From Desulfobacteraceae bacterium (GTDB lineage: Bacteria; Desulfobacterota; DSM-4660; Desulfatiglandales; Desulfatiglandaceae), in NCBI GenBank assembly GCA_011042035.1, contig DQZA01000056.1, positions 1 to 5,579 of the forward strand: a stretch of 5,579 bases of DNA. The letters run 5' to 3'. A program made the position numbers and the translations under genes. Each line of letters opens with the position of its first letter. Within the stretch, counting starts at the first letter, position 1. The notes under the pieces are model-generated. The model did no database searches. It had not been told where the DNA came from and saw nothing but the letters and a program-made list of their open reading frames with translations. Shown here piece after piece: positions 1-5,579 of this stretch.

Positions 1-1827
1 AAGTCCGTTTCCGGTGCGTCGGCGGGAAGGCACAGGGATCTTCTTTTTTCCTGATAGGTACTGCCCTGTCTGAGATTCGCGATCCTGCACTAATTGTTGG
101 GGAGTGCCCTGGAATATTATTTTTCCACCATTTACCCCGGCCCCAGGGCCCATGTCTATGATATGATCTGCAGAAAGAATAGTTTCCGCATCATGCTCCA
201 CCACTATGACACTATTACCCATTTGCTTAAGTTGTATCAAATTTCTTATCAGTCGCCGATTGTCTCTTTGGTGCAGTCCAATGGTAGGCTCATCCAGCAC
301 ATAGAGGACACCTGCAAGACTGGAGCTTAACTGAGTAGCTAACCTGATCCTCTGCTCCTCACCCCCGGACAGCGTGTTAGTGGCCCTATTGAGTGTGAGG
401 TATTCCACCCCCACACTGATCAAGAAGCGAAGCCTTTCCTTGATCTCCCTCAGCAGCCTGCTGGATATTTCCCTGTCCTTTTCGGTCAACCTAAGGCTCT
501 CAAAGAAATCTCGTGCCCCCTCGATAGAAAGGTTGGATATCTCGTGTATCCCCTTTCCCCCAACTTTCACCGTGCGGGCCTCTGGCCGAAGCCTCGCTCC
601 ATTGCAAGCAGGACATGGCATTATATTCATGTAACCTTCCAATTCTTCACGGACCTGATAGGACTCTGCCTCCCGGTATCGCCTGTCTAGCGCAGGTATT
701 ATCCCCTCAAAAGGCCTGCTGTAATGGTATCTGCGATCGTCCTTCTCAAAGTAGAATTTGATTTCTTCCTTCCCAGAGCCATAAAAAAGGACCTTTTTGA
801 AGCTCTCCGGAAGGTCTGTGAAAGGCATGTAGATATCCACTCCATAGTGACTACAGAGGGAATCAAGCATCTGGTAAAAGTAGACTGAATCCCTCCCCGA
901 CCACGGTAGCACTGCTCCTTCCCTCAGGCAGAGCTCAGGATTTGGTACAATAAGGTCCGGGTCAAAGTATCTCTTGACCCCTAATCCACTACACTGGGGG
1001 CAAGCCCCTTGAGGGTTATTGAATGAAAACATCTGAGGATTGAGTTCTGGCACAACATAGCCGCACCGCGGGCACACCGCCTTCTGAGCCAAAAGTATTT
1101 GCTGGCCCTCAATTACATCAATCAAAAGAAGGCCATCAGAAAGAGAAAGGGCCAATTCCACTGAATCGGTAAGTCTGGGCCTTATTCCATCCTTTATCAC
1201 CACGCGGTCAACCACCACTTCGATATCATGATTTCTTTTCCTGTCTAATGCAATCTCTTCCTCAAGGAGCCTCTCCTCCCCATCCACCTTGACGCGGGTG
1301 AAACCATCTCTGCCCAATTTCCTGAAAAGATCTTTGAAGTCCCCTTTTTTACCCTTCACGAGAGGTGAAAGAATCTGAACCTTGGTACCCTGATCAAGCC
1401 CCAGGATCTGATCTACCATCTCCTGCACAGTCATTGATCGAATGGCCATATCACACTGAGGGCAATGGGGAATTCCTATGCGTGCAAAAAGCACCCTCAT
1501 GTAATCGTAGATTTCGGTCACAGTGCCTACTGTGGATCTGGGATTTTGTCCTGAGCTGCGCTGTCCGATTGAGATGGCCGGGGATAGACCCTCTATGCTG
1601 TCAACATCGGGCTTGTCCATTTGCTCGAGAAACTGGCGTGCATATGCAGAAAGGGATTCAACGTATCTTCTTTGACCCTCGGCATAAATGGTGTCAAAGG
1701 CCAGAGAGGACTTGCCCGAACCCGAAAGTCCCGTGATTACCACAAGCTTATTTCTGGGAATATCAAGAGAAATGTTTTTTAGGTTATGCTGCCTGGCACC
1801 CCTTATTCTAATAAAATCATTGCCCAT
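1..1827 (-). CDS. uvrA: UvrA, excinuclease ABC subunit A (N-terminal 609 residues; 3' end outside window)
   Basis: UvrA is the damage-sensing ABC-type ATPase of nucleotide excision repair. It dimerises, scans DNA and loads UvrB on lesions in the cytoplasm. Seen here: Walker A GLSGSGKS at residues 33-40; Q-loop Gln at 89 followed by the family motif NPRSTVGT (95-102); a CPQC pair (122-125); the zinc module C252/C255 - 20 residues - C276/C279 around FSFNNPQGACP; a CPAC pair (405-408); the ABC signature LSGGEEQR (486-493); Walker B and D-loop VLDEPTIGLHQRD (510-522); and the H-loop EHD with His545. The family is about 940 residues, so the second ABC module lies off the left edge. ATG 1827 is preferred because the protein then begins a few residues before the family's IRIRGARxHNLKN start. 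GAGG lies 4 nt upstream of it. An in-frame ATG at 1881 would add 18 basic, unconserved residues and has only a weak ribosome site. The gene lies 73 bp after pdxA, probably in the same transcript. Identity is certain; the start is likely. Confidence 0.97.
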   Translation of the reverse strand, partial: MGNDFIRIRGARQHNLKNISLDIPRNKLVVITGLSGSGKSSLAFDTIYAEGQRRYVESLSAYARQFLEQMDKPDVDSIEGLSPAISIGQRSSGQNPRSTVGTVTEIYDYMRVLFARIGIPHCPQCDMAIRSMTVQEMVDQILGLDQGTKVQILSPLVKGKKGDFKDLFRKLGRDGFTRVKVDGEERLLEEEIALDRKRNHDIEVVVDRVVIKDGIRPRLTDSVELALSLSDGLLLIDVIEGQQILLAQKAVCPRCGYVVPELNPQMFSFNNPQGACPQCSGLGVKRYFDPDLIVPNPELCLREGAVLPWSGRDSVYFYQMLDSLCSHYGVDIYMPFTDLPESFKKVLFYGSGKEEIKFYFEKDDRRYHYSRPFEGIIPALDRRYREAESYQVREELEGYMNIMPCPACNGARLRPEARTVKVGGKGIHEISNLSIEGARDFFESLRLTEKDREISSRLLREIKERLRFLISVGVEYLTLNRATNTLSGGEEQRIRLATQLSSSLAGVLYVLDEPTIGLHQRDNRRLIRNLIQLKQMGNSVIVVEHDAETILSADHIIDMGPGAGVNGGKIIFQGTPQQLVQDRESQTGQYLSGKKKIPVPSRRRTGNGL

Positions 1828-1900
1828 AGCCCCTCGGGATCCTCTCTTTTGCTGGCTTCTATCCCTCCCCAAATGAGACATTCTTCAATCACGGGTATGG

Positions 1901-2920
1901 TTATGTATTTCTATTGCGTGCAATCATTGCAGCCATGTGAAGGGCATTTACCAGGCTGGTGTGGCTCGCTTTTCCTGTGCCTGCCAAATCATAGGCCGTA
2001 CCATGGTCCACTGAAGTGCGAACAATGGGGAGCCCCAAGGTCACGTTAACGGCATCATAGAAATGAATAAGTTTCAAAGGGCCCAAACCTTGATCGTGGT
2101 ACATCGCCACTACTGCATCAAACTCGCCCTGGGCAGCGCGCCAAAAAAGCGTGTCAGATGGAAAAGGGCCCTGCACATCCATGCCCCGGGAGTTGGCCTC
2201 CATTACGGCGGGGCTGATCACCTCTTCCTCTTCTCTACCGAATAGTCCCTCCTCTCCACCATGGGGGTTGAGGGCGGCTACAGCAAGCCTGGGTTTTGGC
2301 AGTGCGAAATCACCAGATAAGGCGGCATAGGTGATGGCTATGGTATCAAATACCCTTTCGGAGCTGATGAGCTTTGGCACTTCTGACAAGGGCACGTGAA
2401 TGGTCACCAGGCTCACGCGCAGTCGGCTGCCCGCTAACATCATCACATGAGACTCACATCCTGTCAGTTTTGCTATCATTTGTGTGTGCCCCTCATAGGG
2501 GTAACCCGCCTTATTGAGCATCGCTTTATTGATAGGGCACGTAACCATGCCTGAAATCTTGCCTGCCATTGTGAGTCTGACAGCTTCTGCAATGAACCTT
2601 GCGGCCACCCTTCCACCCTCCACGGTGGGAACACCTGTTACAAAATGGGTGTCCTCCAGGGCATCCGGGGAAATAATGAAAAGCTTATCAACCGATGGCT
2701 CCGCCTCTAAAGGATCTGAAATTACCTGGATCTTACCTTGCCACCCCACTACCTTGGCTGCCTGATTTAAGACCCCTGGCTCTCCGACAATAATAGGCAA
2801 ACACACTGAAAACACAGTGCCGTCAGACAGGGCCTTGAGAATTATCTCGGGGCCCACACCCGCCGGATCACCCATAGTGACCCCAATTAAAGGCTTCTCT
2901 GCCTTAGAAACCTTACCCAT
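1901..2920 (-). CDS. pdxA: PdxA, 4-hydroxythreonine-4-phosphate dehydrogenase
   Basis: PdxA is an NAD- and metal-dependent cytosolic enzyme of the DXP-dependent vitamin B6 pathway. It oxidises 4-phosphohydroxy-L-threonine; the product decarboxylates to 3-amino-2-oxopropyl phosphate, which PdxJ joins to deoxyxylulose phosphate. The gene is complete at 339 residues, close to the family's usual 330. Visible motifs: GDPAGVGPE (17-25), GHT with His145, the three expected metal ligands His175 (IHVPL), His220 (LNPHGGE) and His275 (MYHDQG), PLK with Lys283, and the C-terminal block RTSVDHGTAYDLAGTGKA (301-318). ATG 2920 is the only usual start after an upstream in-frame TAG at 2965-2963. AGGG at 2925-2928 sits 4 nt before it. 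It is probably first in a pdxA-uvrA unit driven by the promoter at 2983-3011. The related PdxA2 enzymes act on phospho-threonate or phospho-erythronate and usually sit beside a DUF1537-type kinase gene. None is here, so the B6 role is preferred, though sequence alone does not fully exclude PdxA2. Confidence 0.96.
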   Translation of the reverse strand: MGKVSKAEKPLIGVTMGDPAGVGPEIILKALSDGTVFSVCLPIIVGEPGVLNQAAKVVGWQGKIQVISDPLEAEPSVDKLFIISPDALEDTHFVTGVPTVEGGRVAARFIAEAVRLTMAGKISGMVTCPINKAMLNKAGYPYEGHTQMIAKLTGCESHVMMLAGSRLRVSLVTIHVPLSEVPKLISSERVFDTIAITYAALSGDFALPKPRLAVAALNPHGGEEGLFGREEEEVISPAVMEANSRGMDVQGPFPSDTLFWRAAQGEFDAVVAMYHDQGLGPLKLIHFYDAVNVTLGLPIVRTSVDHGTAYDLAGTGKASHTSLVNALHMAAMIARNRNT

Positions 2921-2977
2921 CCTGCCCTGAGTCCTCTGTGCTTGTGTTACTAATGTCCTGTCCTATTCTGCCTTAAA

Positions 2978-3017
2978 TCTGTATTTTCTGCCATTATTTG
3001 GTGCCTGTCAATACAGA
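2978..3017. repeat. 8-bp inverted repeat bracketing the pdxA promoter (candidate operator)
   Basis: TCTGTATT at 2978-2985 is the exact reverse complement of AATACAGA at 3010-3017, with 24 bp between the arms. The left arm overlaps the proposed pdxA -10 and the right arm overlaps its -35. The arms are 32 bp apart start to start, about three helical turns, so a dimer or a pair of dimers could bind one face of the DNA. The right arm is also half of a shorter dyad, CTGT-N4-ACAG (3005-3016). The pattern is seen directly; a regulatory role is inferred. The CTGT-N8-ACAG spacing of the E. coli LexA box is not met. Confidence 0.35.
2983..3011 (-). promoter_or_regulatory. Sigma70-like promoter for pdxA-uvrA
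   Basis: Read on the minus strand, a perfect -35 TTGACA (3011-3006) is followed after 17 bp by GAAAAT (2988-2983). This matches four of six -10 positions, including the key A at position 2 and T at position 6. Transcription would begin near 2976, leaving a leader of about 55 nt before the pdxA ATG. The -35 is strong and the -10 is weak. Confidence 0.5.
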
Positions 3018-3032
3018 GTCCCCGGAGACACT
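3015..3032. promoter_or_regulatory. 18-bp imperfect dyad between the divergent promoters
   Basis: AGAGTCCCCGGAGACACT pairs at seven of nine symmetric positions about a centre between 3023 and 3024 (core GTC-n-CCGG-n-GAC). It is a GC-rich block in an otherwise AT-rich region and lies in the 32-bp gap between the two -35 elements. A protein bound here could affect both directions. The symmetry is seen; a regulator is not known. Confidence 0.3.
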
Positions 3033-3043
3033 AGCAATTTATC

Positions 3044-3071
3044 TTGACTCTGGGTGGAATTAACATATACT
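3044..3071 (+). promoter_or_regulatory. Sigma70-like promoter for the hybrid kinase gene
   Basis: A -35 TTGACT (3044-3049, five of six) and a -10 TATACT (3066-3071, five of six) are separated by 16 bp. Transcription would begin near 3078, giving a leader of about 67 nt before the ATG at 3145. This is the best promoter match in the intergenic region. Confidence 0.6.
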
Positions 3072-3144
3072 TTCGCTAACTGTACTATTCGTGATTTATC
3101 GCAAAACTTCCGATACCTTAAAAAACCATCCGAAAAATAATACA

Positions 3145-5579
3145 ATGAAGCTCCGCAAGCCCATACTTGACCAAATATCCACACTCAACAACCTCCCCAC
3201 CCTGCCCCATATCCTTTTGAGACTCATTAAGGCCTGCAATCAAAGCGAGGGAAACCTAAAGGAAATCTCGCAAATAATTGAAAAGGACCCATCGCTTAGC
3301 AGTAAAATACTTCGCCTTGCAAACTCGGCCTATTATGGGTTGCCCGGAAGAATCAGGAAAATGCAAAATGCTGTGACCCTGCTAGGCACCACCACAATCA
3401 AAAATGTGGCCATCAGCACTTCCATTTACGAGGCCTTCAAGATCGGGGAAAACGGCCTTTTCAATCTTAAGCGATATTGGTGGCACTCACTAAGAACCGC
3501 GATATTGGCAAGGAGATTGGCCGAAAAGGTGGGCTATGAGGCGCCGGACGAGGCATTCCTGACAGGATTAGTGCACGACATAGGCAGGTTGGTTTTATGG
3601 CTTAATTTCAAGAAGCAGTACCACGGCCTCTTGGAGCTTTATGGAACACGACCCGATTTGTTGCTGGCAGGCGAAATGCGCCTTGGTGCTACTCACTGTG
3701 AGGTAGGAGCGTGGCTGCTCGAAAAATGGAATCTTCCATCGTTTATGGTTGATGCAGCGCTTTACCACCACGAGCCCATTGGCCGTATTAGAAATGCATT
3801 GCCTTTGGTACAGATCATATATGTAGCTAATGCCCTTTCTCGGGACCCAACAGATACGCAAGATGAGCCTGAAAGACTCCCTCAAGATATATTTGGCCTC
3901 CCTGAATCCCACACACAATCACTCATTTCAGGAGCTGACGAAGAACTGGCTGAGGTAGCCAAGTCATTTGAAATAGAGATTGAACCTCCTGGCAAACCTT
4001 TAGAGGCTTTCAGCAAAAAGGACACTGAGAAGCAGCGTCAGCTTACCCGCGAGGTACAAGACAGCTCGGTGCTGCTAGGGACCCTGATGAATCTCCTCGA
4101 GGCTGGTGACGAACAATCAACACTGCAGGCCATTTATCAGGGGCTTCAAATCTTATTTGATCTCCAGGAAATCTTCATTTTCACTTACGACAAAGACCGA
4201 GATGGGCTGGTGGGTGTCGATCTCGGCAAAAATGAAAAGTGGAAGATTATCAACGGAGTCTTCATCCCATCCAGGATGGAAAAGAGCCTGCTTATCAGAT
4301 GCCTCAAAAACCACCGTCTTCTAGATTCTTTTTCTCCGTTGACGGAATCCAAGTCAATCATTGTGGATGAACAACTGATCCGATTTGTCGGAAAGGAGGG
4401 CATCCTGTGTCTCCCTCTCTTCACCCATGACGAAGAAATCGGGGTAATTGTAGTGGGCCTGGATGAAATAGAATTTACTCAACTGTCACAACAATTTGGG
4501 GTCCTGCAAATGTTTTCTCGCCAAGCCGCAATGGCCCTTTGCGGATACCAAATGAAAAAGGCCCAACTCAAAGCGGTACAGACAGAACGCCTGGGGGCCT
4601 GTTACGAGTTGGCCTGTAAGCTAATCCATCAGATTAACAATCCCTTGGGCATTATAAAGAATTATCTAAAGATTCTGGCCCTGAAACTTGCTGATCAGAA
4701 TCTCGCACAAGAGGAAATCCGAATTATCAATGAGGAAATTGACAGGATAAGCCAGATTCTAAAAGATTTGCACGCCTTCTCAAATCAGCCTTCTTTCACA
4801 CCAGGACCTGTGCACATCAATGCCATTATCTCAGATATGGTCCGGCTAACGCGAGGCCCCCTATCCTCCGAACACGGGATAGCCATCCACACTGATTTAG
4901 ATCCCAGCTTACCCCTTGTAAAAGGCGATAAGAATGCGCTAAAAAAGGTCTTTATAAACCTTATAAAAAACGCAACAGAGGCATTGACCGAAGGGGGTAA
5001 CATTCATATCAAGACCAAAAAAATTGCCCCTGACTTCAATGGCACAACAGGTGGCCCGGGAGTCTCCTCAGCAGGGTTCGCTGAAATCACCATAAGCGAT
5101 GATGGACCGGGGATTCCTCCAGATATAAGAAATAGAATTTTCCAGCCTTTCGCTTCAACCAAAGGCGGCTCTCACTCGGGCCTCGGGCTTTCTGTTGTGC
5201 ACAATATTATCAAGAATCACAATGGAATTATTGAGGTAAAGAGCAAGAAAGGTGAAGGCACCACCTTTGAGATTTATCTACCTGCTTCGAAGAAAGAACC
5301 AAAGCAAGAGATGCCAGAACAGGAAGAACTTGTAAAAGGACCTGGTACAGTCCTCTTGGTGGATGATGAAAATATGATAATTGAAGTTAGCTCAGAAATT
5401 CTCAAGGCCCTTGGTTACCATGTACTTACCGCAAAAAGCGGTAACGAGGCCCTCGAAATTTATGAAAAGCATAAAGACAACATCCACGTGGTTATCCTGG
5501 ATATGATCATGCCGGGTATGGGTGGCGGAGAAACCTACGACCACCTCAAGAAATTAAACCCCATGGTAAAGGTCTTGCT
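3145..5579 (+). CDS. HDOD-GAF-histidine kinase-receiver hybrid signalling protein (N-terminal 811 residues; 3' end outside window)
   Basis: A soluble multidomain signalling protein; no signal peptide or membrane segment is visible. The HDOD domain (about 9-285) opens with LNNLPTLPHILLRL, has KDPSLSSKILRLANSAYYG (47-65), and keeps His114, the HDIG motif (His144-Asp145), His184 and His208-His209. A GAF-like sensor domain follows (about 313-468). The dimerisation/phospho-acceptor region has His495 in LIHQINNPLGIIKNYL; Gln496 replaces the usual Glu. The HATPase domain has an N box with Asn605 and Asn609, G1 DDGPGIP (652-658), F box FQPF (666-669), G2 GLGLS (679-683) and G3 GEGTTF (703-708). After a charged linker (715-731), the receiver begins: acidic pair Asp740-Asp741 and phospho-acceptor Asp786 in LDMIMPGMGG. 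The conserved Thr/Ser and Lys fall past the window edge. No Shine-Dalgarno is visible before ATG 3145; an in-frame GTG at 3091 would add 18 unconserved residues. HDOD proteins are linked to signalling and development, but the target of this one is unknown. Confidence 0.95.
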   Translation, partial: MKLRKPILDQISTLNNLPTLPHILLRLIKACNQSEGNLKEISQIIEKDPSLSSKILRLANSAYYGLPGRIRKMQNAVTLLGTTTIKNVAISTSIYEAFKIGENGLFNLKRYWWHSLRTAILARRLAEKVGYEAPDEAFLTGLVHDIGRLVLWLNFKKQYHGLLELYGTRPDLLLAGEMRLGATHCEVGAWLLEKWNLPSFMVDAALYHHEPIGRIRNALPLVQIIYVANALSRDPTDTQDEPERLPQDIFGLPESHTQSLISGADEELAEVAKSFEIEIEPPGKPLEAFSKKDTEKQRQLTREVQDSSVLLGTLMNLLEAGDEQSTLQAIYQGLQILFDLQEIFIFTYDKDRDGLVGVDLGKNEKWKIINGVFIPSRMEKSLLIRCLKNHRLLDSFSPLTESKSIIVDEQLIRFVGKEGILCLPLFTHDEEIGVIVVGLDEIEFTQLSQQFGVLQMFSRQAAMALCGYQMKKAQLKAVQTERLGACYELACKLIHQINNPLGIIKNYLKILALKLADQNLAQEEIRIINEEIDRISQILKDLHAFSNQPSFTPGPVHINAIISDMVRLTRGPLSSEHGIAIHTDLDPSLPLVKGDKNALKKVFINLIKNATEALTEGGNIHIKTKKIAPDFNGTTGGPGVSSAGFAEITISDDGPGIPPDIRNRIFQPFASTKGGSHSGLGLSVVHNIIKNHNGIIEVKSKKGEGTTFEIYLPASKKEPKQEMPEQEELVKGPGTVLLVDDENMIIEVSSEILKALGYHVLTAKSGNEALEIYEKHKDNIHVVILDMIMPGMGGGETYDHLKKLNPMVKVL

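Noticed and set aside
119..180. UvrA as a truncated pseudogene or single-ABC variant
   Set aside because: The frame stays open to the window edge with all first-module motifs intact; the missing second module is explained by the window boundary.
94..634. Two plus-strand open frames (94-330 and 374-634)
   Set aside because: They lie antisense to the clearly conserved uvrA frame, and their translations show no recognisable domain or ribosome site.
1828..1900. Terminator between pdxA and uvrA
   Set aside because: Only a tiny CCC-GGG pairing is possible and no T-run follows on the minus strand.
1365..2245. Several overlapping plus-strand open frames across the uvrA start and the pdxA 3' half
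   Set aside because: All are antisense shadows of UvrA or PdxA coding sequence; they overlap each other in different frames and have low-complexity, unfamiliar translations.
2514..2765. 83-codon plus-strand open frame
   Set aside because: Antisense to the conserved N-terminal half of pdxA; no independent support.
3005..3016. LexA (SOS) box upstream of pdxA-uvrA
   Set aside because: CTGT and ACAG are separated by 4 bp rather than the 8 bp of the E. coli box, and no Gram-positive-type GAAC-N4-GTTC is present; kept only as an unidentified dyad.
3595..4424. Minus-strand frames (3595-3918, 4185-4424) and a plus-strand frame (4106-4324) within the hybrid kinase gene
   Set aside because: The main plus-strand frame codes for continuous HDOD, GAF and kinase domains through this region, so these are shadows.
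4785..5003. 72-codon minus-strand open frame
   Set aside because: Antisense to the HATPase domain including its N box; no domain or start signal of its own.

Overview
The window holds three protein-coding genes in two divergent transcription units. On the minus strand, pdxA (vitamin B6 biosynthesis) is followed 73 bp downstream by uvrA (nucleotide excision repair), which runs off the left edge. On the plus strand, a very large signalling gene runs off the right edge. It encodes, in order, an HDOD domain, a GAF-like domain, a histidine-kinase core (DHp and HATPase) and a receiver domain. No RNA gene, mobile element, CRISPR array or attachment site was seen.

Organism: the sequence is bacterial, with mixed GC content near the middle of the range. 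The PdxA sequence style, the pdxA-uvrA pairing and the large HDOD-GAF-kinase-receiver protein all point to the former Deltaproteobacteria (Desulfobacterota and relatives), probably a free-living anaerobe. This is an inference from protein style; no species can be named.

Layout: 1-1827, first 609 residues of UvrA (minus strand, cut by the window). 1828-1900, short gap with no terminator-like structure, so pdxA and uvrA are probably co-transcribed. 1901-2920, complete PdxA (minus strand). 2921-3144, 224-bp divergent intergenic region with a sigma70-like promoter facing each way, an 8-bp inverted repeat lying over the -10 and -35 of the pdxA promoter, and an 18-bp imperfect dyad between the two promoters. 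3145-5579, first 811 residues of the hybrid kinase (plus strand, cut inside its receiver domain).

Function: pdxA and uvrA are housekeeping genes with no biochemical link and probably share a transcript only. The divergent hybrid protein is the unusual part. Its HDOD domain keeps an almost complete set of HD-phosphohydrolase-type metal ligands. Its kinase core has Gln where the catalytic Glu/Asp normally follows the phospho-accepting His, while the Asn linked to phosphatase activity is kept. A phosphatase-biased or phosphorelay-controlled regulator is therefore a testable possibility.
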